NCBI GenBank assembly: GCA_024867545.1
Contig: JANFNE010000027.1
Location: forward strand, 496,001 to 560,000
Origin: Phytopythium helicoides
Lineage: Eukaryota; Oomycota; Peronosporomycetes; Pythiales; Pythiaceae
Reading direction: 5' to 3'
Length of the DNA: 64,000 bases
Shown here: piece by piece, positions 52,621-62,878 of the stretch
How positions within the stretch are numbered: the first letter of the stretch is position 1
Layout: each line of letters opens with the position of its first letter
Notes under the pieces: model-generated
What the model saw: the letters and a program-made list of their open reading frames with translations, nothing else
The model's database searches: none
What the model was told of the DNA's origin: nothing
Position numbers and translations under genes: made by a program

Positions 52621-54117
52621 GGAAGCTGACGACGTACACTAGGCACTACACGGCAGCTGACGGACCGATATTCCTCAGCTGAAGGGTCTTTCACCGCACT
52701 AAAGGCGGCTCGGCCCACACACAGGGCCACCAAGCACTCCCAACCTCTTGGCCTGACCTTGGGCGCAACCTCGACACTCAATGTGCGTCGGTGCAGCCGG
52801 CGGTCATATCCAGCCCGCACCTACGACTCACCTTGCGCAGATGCTTGCGTCGGACTTGGAAAATTCCGTTCTGTATTGGTTACTTTATAGCTTCATCATC
52901 TTCCTACTGTCTCCTATACAATGTGCAAGTACAAAAGTCCTACTTCCGCTGAGCAGTCGCGTCCGACCAACAGCGGTGCCTCTTCATCTGTCCCTTGAGC
53001 CGTTTGACTGGCCTTCGTATGGGCAGCTTGGGCGACCTTCTGAACACTGCCCGCTCACCCGGCCAGACTGTCGCCACCGGCCACTTGTCACTGTCGGCTG
53101 TACCCAAGTCTTCCCGGGTCATTCGGACAACTTATAGGTGCTTGGCCAGAATGGTAATTTCTTCTCCACCGACGCTGGAACGCCCACCTGATAGCCCCGC
53201 GCCTGGTTTCATTGTAATTTCTTCTGGGCATATGCCCAGACGGCCGCTAAATAACCAGATATCTTGGTCAAAATTGCAATTAGCTTTACCACAGTTCTCT
53301 TGTGCCGGATGTGGTGACTACTTCGCCCAGATTATCGCTTTGGTGATGGTTGGCTACTTTATCTACTGGATGAACTAGATGTTCGATGTAGGTCTCGTCG
53401 TACAATAATTTCACGCACCCTCAATGACCTTGAACGACTAAAACCACAACTATTAGAACGACTGTGAAGTTGTCGTTCAAACCTATTTTATCTTCCAGTC
53501 GATGGAAATATTTGGTAGTTGTGCTCATCGTAGTAATCATGAGATGTTACGCTAGAGTGTGATCTCGCGAAGCTTGAGCAACCTGATTCATTTTCCGAGG
53601 CAAAACTCGATTGATATCGTTCACTGATCATTTCAATACTCGGGGATGCCTTCCGATAACGCGGGTGTCCACTACTATCGCGCCGGACGCGTCCAGTTGC
53701 ACTAAAACGATAGAGGCATCATAATCACTACCCTCCCCAGTATACAACCCGAACTGATGAGAGAAATCTCCATTCAGTTTTTCACTGCTGCTTTGCACTG
53801 ACCTCGGGGTCATTCGACTCGAAGCAGTCAAAACCGATGAGAACATGTAGTATGCTAAAGCATTCGAGCATTCGAACCTAATCTCACGCTGCGAGAATGT
53901 CTTCGTCACTTTCACTGTCAATAGCACAGGAAAGACAACGATATCGAGACGCAATTGCATTTTTGCTTGATTGGTGTACCTGTTCTGTAGCCTAAATGCC
54001 ATAGCAATAGTTAGCTTCACATAGGGAAGGCAATTCGCGTCTATTCTGGAGTTAATATACACTAACATACTGTTAGTCCTATTTGCTAAACACGGGAGTG
54101 TGCTGACAGCACATCTA
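52621..54117. other. No recognisable gene
   Basis: Frames such as 52995-53378 (plus) and 53628-54122 (minus, 164 codons) occur but show no family motif. The second lies directly beyond the hAT tail and may be decayed flank of that element. Confidence 0.35.
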
Positions 54118-54380
54118 ATCATCGTCTAAATCATCGCCGAGCAGGTCGCCTTGGGTAAGCTGACTAATGTAGTCAGCGAGGTCTTCATCATCTAGCAGAG
54201 CACTATTGGTGTAAAGAAACACCAGTCGCTCCACATTCTCAATACTCAAGCGGTTGCGCCGCTTAGCCCACATGGACGAATACGCACTCCAAGTGCGTTT
54301 AGCTGCAGCTGACGACGCAGGCACAATGAAAAACCAGCGTGCGATTGCTTTACGGAGAAGGTATTTCTCCGGACTGCATC
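54118..54380 (-). pseudogene. hAT transposase C-terminal (dimerisation) remnant
   Basis: Minus strand reads 'ARWFFIVPASSAAAKRTWS', 'AYSSMWAKRRNRLSIENVE' and 'RLVFLYTNSALLDDED', ending in an Asp-rich tail. The PASSAA-x-R-x-WS and KRNRL-x5-V-x2-LV pattern is the hAT dimerisation domain. Upstream codons change frame (54476-54246), so only the tail is readable. No terminal repeats found. Confidence 0.75.
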
Positions 54381-54801
54381 TAATACTCTAGCCCAGTCAT
54401 GTTGGAGTACAGACCGAAATGCTCTGTTGAAGCAGTCATCGAGAGCGTTGAAAATGCTCTGTACTCTTTCAAGCACTTGTTGATCACCTGGTCTCCATAA
54501 AAAAGCTCAAATACTTACGAAAGTGTACTTGCGTGTCTGCTTTGTCACTTGACGCCGTGTGAAAAAATTTCACCGGTACTCGATGGCGTCTTGAATTTCT
54601 TTCTCTGTATCCGCTCCCAACCTGTCGAATACGTCCGAACGCTCTGAAGAAAAGTCATTGGTGAGCCAACAATCAGGACCTGAATAAATTTGAGGCCAGA
54701 CAGCAACGGAGCATTTTCATACCAATATTTAAACCACTGTGTACATGGATTATCCAAAGAAATTGCAGGAATTGAGCGGACGAATTCAAAAGAGAGCTTC
54801 T
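54381..54801. other. No supportable feature
   Basis: Minus-strand frames at 54476-54246 and 54757-54545 may be further decayed parts of the hAT gene but carry no clear motif. Confidence 0.35.
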
Positions 54802-55500
54802 CTACGAGAGGTTGGTGTCGACTCCGAGCCAGCAGTCCAGCCAGATGAGATCTGCGATATGCTGGCGGTGATCCGCAGGTGACGAAAACTGGTGTGGCGT
54901 AGGAAACACGTGCAGATACTCCGTGGTGGCTTCGAGTTGTTGGTCACGGTCACCGAGAAGGAAGTTGTAGAGGCAATACGCTGCGAAAATGGTTTCCTTA
55001 ATGAACGGCAGTGACCCCTCGATCAACTGATTCAGCACACGGAATTGGCGTCTCACAAAAGCCGCTCGACGACATTTCTGGCCCTTGAGTGCACCAAATT
55101 GAAACCGTTCGTGGGAGCCTGTTTGGATCGCTGGACTGCTCGAGGAGCTCATATCGCTGATTGTGATATGGCGTGAGCACGCGCTCGCTAAGAGTGTACC
55201 TTGCATTAGCAAGTACGTAGTAATTGGTTGGGATTTGCAGCTCGGATATGCTGGCGCGAAACACACTTGAGTCGTGAGACGATCCTCCCTCTCCAGCATT
55301 CACATACACCCCACGGGAGTGGTCGTCGCACGCAATAAGCGCATTCGTCGATGCGAACCCTTTGCGAGGGCGTAAAAGTGCTTGGTTTTCGCCGACGACC
55401 CTGACGCGGAACAGCACGCCGTCAACGGCAAAGAGTGCCTGCGAAAAGAATGGGAACTTGGTGACAAAGTTGACTGGGACTTTGGTCGGCAATCGGATGT
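54802..55500 (-). pseudogene. PIF/Harbinger transposase, broken
   Basis: 55492-55160 reads the DDE core: 'ALFAVDGVLFRVRVVG' (first Asp), 'RKGFASTNALIACDDHSRGV', 'GEGGSSHDSSVFRAS' (second Asp) and 'YYVLANARYTLSERVLTPY', where the third acidic residue (usually Asp in a DxGY pattern) is Asn. After a frame change the rest follows at about 55150-54850: 'SHERFQFGALKGQKCRRAAF' and 'IKETIFAAYCLYNFLLGD', the usual C-terminal helices. The frameshift and Asp-to-Asn change imply an inactive copy. Confidence 0.85.
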
Positions 55501-56689
55501 TGCTGAATAGGGCACGGGTGATTATCTGGTGGCGAAATCATGGGCCGGGAAACCGCTGGCGAGCCAGCTCAGCGCGGCCCTGAAGAGCTCGTGGCCGCTT
55601 GCAACACCTTGCTCGATCCTTGGCGCTTAGCAGGTAGAGGATCTCGTACTGGCGTTTTGTCGAGCGTAAGTAGCCCCTGAATTCCGCCTCCGGTCGGATA
55701 AAACCTCATACCAAAAAAAGAATCGGTTTTCCTCGAGCCTCATGTCGGGCCCTGGAATGGAGCGAGTAATGCATTCGACCCCAGCAGCGTTGTCGCGAGT
55801 GATCGCGGCGCGCGCGCTCCCCAAGAATGAATGACCGCTCCGTGATGCACCAACTGCGACGCTCGGCAAGAGGCCGTGGAGTCGAGGAGATACGATGCTG
55901 AGGCGCCGCGTTGACGAAGTCTCGAGTGTTGTCTCGAGTGTTGTTCTCCATGAAGGAGATAACTTTTGTGCGACTCTCACAGGAAAAGCGAAATGATGTG
56001 GATAAGTCGTGTGAGGTGCTGTAGACGGATCCGTATTCATTGCATTGAAGTTCAAATGCGAATCCTGATTCGGTTTTGAATCCGGATTCAGCTGAAATGT
56101 AGTTTTTTAATAGTATCCTGACTCCCGTACCGTACAAGTAAAACCTTAGTATTTTGTATCCAGACTCCCCTACCGTTCTCTCAGCGGAAATTGCTGAGAG
56201 CTACTTAGTTTGACCGATCCAGAAGAAGTGTTTTTACAGCTGTCAGAGGTAGAAAAAGAACTTGGATAAAGTATTGAAGAGAAACATGCACAAGCAGGAC
56301 TCAAGATCTTGGAGAAAGTATGTGATGGCCCTGAACGTGGACTATACAGCAGAAAATGACTTGACGATTGTATTGGAAATCGGGGCACTCTTTGTGTACG
56401 GGAAACCAAAACTCAAATCCCGTTAGGTGTGGACCACAAATATAAGAAATTGGAAAACCACGAATATGTAGCGGGCTGATTATCCTCAACTTAACGAGAG
56501 GCATTCTAGTTCCGGCACCTGAAAGCGTTGACTTCTCATTTCTATGTGGGTTGGTCCCACTCAGCTTGATTTTTTAAAAAATTGAGTCGCCTTTTGGAAT
56601 AGTGAATGTGAACGGGAGATCTCGTAAAAATATACAAATGCTCTCTGATTGGTCACTGCAAACTCGGACGTGTGTGGAGAAGCGCGTGT
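55501..56689. other. Probable Harbinger flank and unclassified sequence
   Basis: Overlapping minus-strand frames at 56137-55627 include Arg-rich segments that may be the decayed N terminus of the Harbinger gene. 56138-56689 is AT-rich with nothing recognisable. Confidence 0.3.
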
Positions 56690-56890
56690 CTGGAGTCACC
56701 AGACTACGTCGCCAATCTCACGCGCGCCCGTGTGCCGACTGACGGAGGGGTTTCTCCGATGTCGAAGTCTTCACGTTGTGTACCCGTCGGCTTGTGGGTG
56801 ACGCTTGGTCACGGTCTCGATGGGCAGTACCCACGCTGGTGAAAGAAGAGTAGGGTTGCGAGGGGTAGCCGCAGTGCGGAAGTCTTCACT
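56690..56890 (+). repeat. Dispersed repeat, related to 50250-50480
   Basis: See the partner copy; shared words include CACGTTGTGTACCCG and CTTCACTCCGCGG in the same order. Diverged. Confidence 0.5.
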
Positions 56891-57250
56891 CCGCGGCTAA
56901 TGTGATTGACTCGGTGGCTCCCTCGTGCGGACCACCGAGTCGCGCTCTGCTAACGTAGCTGAGCAGTACCAATTCAGTCCAATGCCTTTGCGATACCACC
57001 TTGCACTCCCCTTGAGTGCGTTGACTTGATGAGCTAGTGACGAAGTCCAAAGAAGGCGGAGACTTGTGTACTTCACGGGAAATTACCAACTGATTCGCTA
57101 AACCTGCCACGCGTCCTACCCACAGTCCACTGGTCGCCAACCCTTGGCACTGCTTGTTTGCGCAGCGTAGACTGTGCCCATCCCCTGTACTGGCTACCAA
57201 TGACCGTCGATCGTTACCAAGTCTGGCTCTCCCGCGGTGGTTGAATCGTC
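56891..57250. other. No supportable feature
   Basis: A minus-strand frame (57284-56886) without motifs; probably chance. Confidence 0.35.
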
Positions 57251-57660
57251 GAACATCGTCGGCCGAACATCGTCGGCCGAACATCGCGGGCTGGACAACT
57301 CAGACCGAATATCGCCGGGGAACATCGCGACCTGAACATCGTTCCCCGAACATCGTCAGCTGAACATCGCTCATTGAGATATCGTCACGTCTGACTTGAT
57401 GTCCGACCGTTGAACATCGTCGATTAGAGTCTGCTAATCAGGCACTGATGATTGACTGTTGTTGGTGAACATCGTTCGTCACGCACAGTCAATTTTGGAC
57501 ATCGCCGACTGATCACACTTGGCTGGCAATCATTGACGAAAACCACAGGTGACACCGTCTGAATCTGAAGACCTAGTCCGTCGATCTTCGCCAAATTGCA
57601 ATTGTCCGCTGAACATCGTCAGATGAAAATCGTCAGTTGAAAATCGCCACGGTCGGATGT
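57251..57660. repeat. Minisatellite, 14-bp unit GAACATCG plus six bases
   Basis: GAACATCG starts at 57251, 57265 and 57279 with an exact 14-bp period, then again in a second run through about 57375, with isolated and decayed copies (GAACATCG, GAAAATCG, GATATCG) out to about 57660. The six bases after the core vary (TCGGCC, TCAGCT, TTCCCC). It ends about 300 bp before the Fanzor start codon. Confidence 0.85.
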
Positions 57661-57952
57661 CGTTGTGGTCCACATCGGCCTCGCCTCAGCCAAGGTGAGG
57701 TGCCGGGTATCAGCAGTGGTGATCGATATCAATGGTGTCGACCATCAGTGATGGCGGATATCGCTGCGACATTCTCGGTCTGACACGTGTCACACGGGGG
57801 TCCCACCACCGCCTCTCTAAAACGATACCAGCTTCTCCACACGTGTGCAATGAAGTAACGATTTTGATCAAATAAGTCGCTGCGATACGCGCACGTTGAA
57901 CTGCGTCTTGAACTGCGTTACCGTACTCTAATTAGTTATTTCCTGATCTGCC
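57661..57952. other. Upstream region of the Fanzor gene
   Basis: No gene. AT content rises close to the start codon (TAATTAGTTATTTCC at about 57929), compatible with a promoter/5' UTR. Confidence 0.35.
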
Positions 57953-60769
57953 ATGGCGAGGAAGTGTCCCCCGCCAAAGAATCCCCCTGCGGCACCAAGT
58001 GCCGGTGCCGCTCACGAAGCCGTGCACGAGTCGCATGATGCTAAGCCATCTCCCCGAATGAAGAGAGTCAGGCGTGGCCAAGAGGATGAAGCTGATGCCT
58101 GCAATTATCAACCACCAGATGTGCTCCCTACGGCTACATCTGACGAGATCGTTTAGTGGGAGGTTGACGAACAATCAACGCTTTCTGCACTCCCGAGCGA
58201 GCATGGAGGCAGGCGCCCAGATGTCGCCCAGCGCATCACGGACAACAAGAACGTAGACTTCTTCGTGTGCAAGCAGACTCTTCAAGCGTTTGCCCGGCCT
58301 GAGGGACGTGGCCTCGCGCTCGACGAGTGTCTTCTCGAGATGAACCAAGTAGTCGGGGACGCGTATCTGCTCGCCAATCTTTTTGCTTTGCGACAACTGG
58401 AGAGGCATTTGCCACTACCAAAGCTCGACCAACAGTTCTTTCAGACGGTCTTGAGCCTGGTTACGAACTAAGAGCGGCGCTTGCCACTTGAACAACAGGA
58501 CCTGATGGATGCTACAAATGATTTCAACACCATGCGTGCAGACGCTCCAATAGCAAACACATAAATAAAGGGTGGTTTCCATCTACTGCGAGGCAGATGA
58601 CGACAAACGTGAAGAACCACGTCTTCATGAACTTTGGGCGACACACGAGAACCTACATCAAGGACCGCTACAAGCTATCGAAGGTGAATGCGCACGAGGT
58701 GATGAACAGGATCTTTGACACCGAGCCCTTCACATTGACACTTGGTCGTCTGGCAGATCCAGCAGGAGCGGAACTGCGTTCCAAGATTATGCGGACTGAA
58801 ACAGGCAAGATCAGTTGGGCTCCAAAGGATTTGTTGCCTGTGCTCTATGAGATTTTGGTATGGATTGAGCAGTGGAACGCTGAGAACCGAGGCGAGATAG
58901 GGTTTGTTGAGAAGCGTCGATTCTGTATTCTTCCAACTAAGAAAGGCTTCACAGCTAGCCACTTCAAAATCGACTCGACTGCCTTCCGGTCTCTGCTGCT
59001 CCGCAGCCCTGCTGTGTTCCGTGATTTGGTAATCGAGCACGATGGAGAATTCTGGACGCTTGAACAGAGTCTGAAGAGAAGTGCTCCGTGGAACGAGATG
59101 GCGGGAGCTTGGTAGCGCGTCTTTTTTCCGAATTGAGAAGGTTGAGAAGAGAGTGTCTGGTTCTTTTCATCACCAGATCACAACGGATGGATTTAGCGTC
59201 TCTGCTCACATGACTCGACCAACGAGTGGCAAGCCCAAGCAACGGAAAGTCCGCAATAAGACAAGTGAGGGGTCACCAAACGAATCGGATGTGTACGGAA
59301 TCCCGCTCTCTACATCGCCAAAAGGTTGGATTGACGACTACGATGTCGTATGGGGCGTCGATCCTGGACGGACCGATTTCATCTCTTCGGTCAGCCTCGA
59401 CGGGAGGCGTTTGCGATTTCGAACGTCTGACTTTCGCCGCGCGAGTGGCTACAACCGATCCAACCGCAAATCGAAAAACCGAATCGACAGAAATCCTCAC
59501 ATCCGAGAGCAGCTTCGTGCGACGCCATCAAAGAAAACCGCGTCCTCGGCGAGGTTTCGAGTCAGTGTCGAGTTCTGGCTGGCAAATGCGCGGGAACTAC
59601 TGCTGTATTTCATGGACCCATAGTTTCGGAAGCTCCGATTTCAAATATTTTCTCTCAGCAACGCGCAGTTGGACCGAACATGCTCGAAGCTCGCAGGCGG
59701 ACGAGGAACTCGGACACTCATTGATTTTGGTGATCGTGGGATGGCAGGGAATAGGTTTATCAAAAGCTGTGTCGCGGGTCCCGTGACGCATTTGCCAGTT
59801 ATGTGAGGTCGTTGTTGTAGATGAATTTCGAACGAGTAAAGTTCACAACTGTAACGCTTCTTGTTCACGTAAGTGAGTCGGGATCGTTTTCCCGAGTCGT
59901 ATAGCTCGTCGGTCCTTCCGTGCACCGTCGAACCACGTCACACCCACACACTGCTGGCGGTCGGAGCGTCCTCCACGCTAACCGCCGGCTGCCGCCTATT
60001 TGTATTAGCTCTCAGGCCCAGTTCACTCGTTCGTCTACTTCTACTTCACGGCCGACTCTGCTCCAGCGCCTCCTCAGACTATCGTCCGACAGCTCTCCAC
60101 CCACAGTCTGTCTGTGCAGCGGTCCACCTCGGCCTCCCAGTCCTCGCCCACGCCGATCGCAAACCCGTTCGTGCCGCAGCCGTCGCCTCCCTCGTTCTCC
60201 GTGCCTTCCTGCTCCTTCTTGCCTCCTTCCGTTCACTTGCCACCCAGCTGAATCCCCTGCTGTCTGGTCTCGGGGACAATTCGTAAGTGCTGCCGGCAGC
60301 CCACAGCCCTCGCGCTGCCAGCACCAGCCCTTGTGCTCGCCGCTTCACGTCCACAGCTGACACTTGCGGTTCTTCCTGAGTCCTCGCGGTCCCACGCTGA
60401 CGTGCGGGTGCGTCCTCCTTGTCAGCTGCTCGGCCTCGTTTCACCGGCCGGATCTCTTCTGCCTCCTCAACGTTCACATCCTCGTCGATGACGCTGACCT
60501 CACGCCCTGCCGGGTCCTGCGCGATCCACCAGTCGTGCCACTCGTTACACTACGACTGCAACTCACGAGACGACCTGGTGAATCAGTGGGTCCTGCGAAA
60601 GTGTCGCGATAGAATAGTGAGAATGGTTCCTGTCCACAAAGTTCAGCACTGCGTCGGCTGCGGTTTGACGGTGGACCGACATGTGAATGCCGCCAAGAAT
60701 ATCCTAAGTGTGGTCAAGTGCCAGCTTCTGGGTATCCACGGTCGACCGTCACGACTCAAACGCAATTAG
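57953..60769 (+). pseudogene. Fanzor (eukaryotic TnpB-like RNA-guided endonuclease), decayed
   Basis: Plus-strand reading from ATG 57953. The N-terminal part is 'FFVCKQTLQAFARPEGRG', 'LALDECLLEMNQVVGDAYLL' and 'LPLPKLDQQFFQTV'; the middle is 'FGRHTRTYIKDRYKL' and 'RRFCILPTKKGFTASHFKID'. Before the nuclease comes 'FHHQITTDGFSVSAH'. RuvC-I is 'VVWGVDPGRTDFIS' (Asp codon 59360). RuvC-II is 'VVVVDEFRTSKVHNC' (Glu codon 59823). The zinc-finger/RuvC-III block is 'VHKVQHCVGCGLTVDRHVNA' at about 60633-60692, where the usual DRDxNAA is DRHVNAA. Stops at 58154, 58469, 58562 and 59621 and frame changes near 58570, 59110 and 59800 make it non-functional. Fanzors are OMEGA-type nucleases guided by a non-coding RNA; no guide RNA could be identified here. 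Confidence 0.85.
59870..60562. mobile_element. 693-bp insert in the Fanzor gene between TCACG repeats
   Basis: TCACG occurs at 59865-59869 and 60563-60567; treating the stretch between as an insertion brings the RuvC-II and zinc-finger codons into one frame. The left edge also makes a perfect 5' splice site (GTAAGTGAG at 59869), and an AG at 60568-60569 gives an in-frame acceptor, so it could be, or act as, an intron. The insert is pyrimidine-rich (about 60000-60500), has no recognisable ORF and no obvious terminal inverted repeats. Confidence 0.55.
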
Positions 60770-61337
60770 GGAACAAGTAACAACAAGAAATCTCAGCCCA
60801 TCCATTACGTGTTGGAACCAGGACAAGCTCCCTGGACCTGGGTGGACCCGAACTTGTAATAGAGAGCTGCTCGACACATGCATCGGTACAAGGAGAGGCG
60901 TGGCTGACCGCCAATTCTTCTCACAACAAAAAAGAAGAAGTCGGCATTACGAGGACGGTCACACTCTTTTTTCGCGTCAATGGTCGCTCGGGAGGCAGCT
61001 GATCGCACGCGAAGATGGAGCTTGGGTGGTCGAAGAGTTGCTGGGCGCAGTTTTCTGCTGCCTTCGCAGAGCATGACCAGCCACAGAGTTTTCGCAGCGA
61101 GTCGGAAACAGTTATAGTGCAGGTGCATTTGCTTTGCAGTAACTTCTAGTAATAGTTTGTATCGCAGCAAAACACGAAGTGTAGTCACGTGACTATGTGT
61201 TGGTCATAAGTAGAGCATGAACAGCTTCCATAATGACTCAAAACGAGGTTAGAAATCGGGTGAAACGACAAGAGTGGACTTCAGAAGCATGAACAAGGGC
61301 AAACCCTTTCTAAACCGTTATAAAATTATTTAGAATT
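60770..61337. other. 3' flank of the Fanzor gene
   Basis: No gene. A small hairpin CCAGG/CCTGG lies at 60818-60835. AT-rich sequence with 'GTTATAAAATT' at about 61318 could be the promoter of the following gene remnant. Confidence 0.35.
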
Positions 61338-62740
61338 TTGGCACCACCATTTCGATATAAGGAGTTGGGCAAGATGACGAGCCTGGGCTACCACAGCAGT
61401 GGAGCGGGGCGTCGACGGCGAGCGGCGAGCGGCGAGCGGCAGGAGGCTCTCGCACCCACGCACCGCCGCCGGGGTGTCGTGTGGCGGGAGGAACTCGAGA
61501 GGGTTTTGCTGGCGGAGAGAGCCGAAGCGAGGCTGGTAGATACAGGCTCACGCCAGCTTGCCCCGAATGCATGGGACGAAAGTGACCAACGCCGATCGAT
61601 TGTTTCGACAGAACTTCAGCGGTATCTGGATGCGTGTCATTCGTCTGTCTCTAGAATTGCCATTGCTCACTAATATCGTATTAGCCGCAGTATGCGAGAG
61701 CAAGTACAAACGCCTATTGGCGATGTACAAAGCTTTCGAGAGCCTCCGAGAGCGGAGTGGTAACGATATCAACAAACAAGTGACGTTCGATCCAGAAGAA
61801 TGGGACAGCATCATCAAAACAGCTCCTGCGGGATACCAGGAATTCTACAAAGGCTTTCGGAAAGGCAAAAGGTTTCTATATGAAGACCTTTTTCGGCGTA
61901 TCGCGCATGAAGACGACGCAGCAGCTTGCGACCAAGCGAGCGCATTGAACGACCGAGCGCCAGCGCAGCCTCAAGTGAACACAATTGATGCTCGTCACGG
62001 GGATATCAAGGACGAGAAGGAGTTCGATTGGGTCGTCGAAGGTGACGGTCTCCGACTTGCGGACGCTGATGCCGAAGAAGCGTTCAACGAGCCGAATTTC
62101 GTTCGCATCGGAAATCCGCATCCGAGACTGTCATTTCGAGCGCATTGTCCGCGCGACGAAAACTCAGCTGCGGAAATGGCTTGAGGATGAAGCCCGCTTT
62201 CATCATGTCATCCTTCAACACCCAATTGGTTTGGATGAGAGCTCCATTAGCGATCTGTTGTGTCAAGCGGGTCCAGAATGGGCGAAGAGACTTCTCGTGG
62301 AGAGCGCAAATGAATCCATGCGGCCGCATTTCCCGGCTCACGACCCGGGGCCACGCCTCCAGCCTCCAGACCCTCCCGAAGCCTTCGCCGCGGGAAAGTC
62401 GGAGTCTGTCAAGCCAGCGGCAAGGATGATCTGCCACGAAGGATGTCAAGCGCGACGTATCCAAGTCAAGGTAGCCACGCGTGGCTTCACGACGTGCACG
62501 AGTTCGAGAGCGGATGAGGGAGCGCGCGGCGGTCGATGCGCTGCGCGCTGTGCTCCCTCTTGCGCAGTCGTCTTCCGAGACAGAAAGACTGCGGGAGCAC
62601 ACTGCCTTCGTCCTAGAAGCTCTCCTAGTGCGGGATCGTCGCAGCTCAAGATCATCGACGTGCAGCACAACCAGTTGTCGGGCTTTCCAGCGACCACACG
62701 CGTAGCACAAGAGGCGCCGCATTCGTCTTGGAGACCTGTT
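61338..62740 (+). pseudogene. Myb/SANT-like domain protein, probably Harbinger-associated, broken
   Basis: A frame from 61338 ('MAPPFRYKELGKMTSLGY') shifts near 61660 into 61680-62184, which has a Myb/SANT-like DNA-binding helix bundle: 'LAMYKAFESLRERSGNDINK', 'VTFDPEEWDSIIKTAPAGYQ' and 'FRKGKRFLYEDLFRRI'. A further shift leads to 'LRKWLEDEARFHHVIL' and then to a basic helical end ('RRARVRERMRERAAVDALRA') near 62490. Such proteins are the second gene of PIF/Harbinger transposons, where they help the transposase bind DNA, but similar domains also occur in cellular genes. Confidence 0.6.
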
Positions 62741-62878
62741 GGCAGGGACTTTGCAGCTGCTGCAGCAGTAGTAGCTGTAGGTTTCCTTCTGGGGTTACAG
62801 GCCCAAGGGAATTTTGGTTCTTTAGGTGGTCTGCCGACCTCTTTGTTCATTTCAATGGCCTCCATATCAATACACAAC

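Noticed and set aside
53628..54122. 164-codon minus-strand frame next to the hAT tail
   Set aside because: No recognisable domain, and continuity with the hAT frame could not be shown.
57953..60769. A bacterial IS607/IS200 TnpB contamination
   Set aside because: The N-terminal blocks are of the eukaryotic Fanzor type, no serine or Y1 transposase lies nearby, and the locus sits among oomycete retrotransposons.
23417..62740. RxLR or Crinkler effector genes expected in a repeat-rich oomycete region
   Set aside because: I looked for a signal peptide followed by RxLR or LxLFLAK-type motifs in the open frames and found none convincing.
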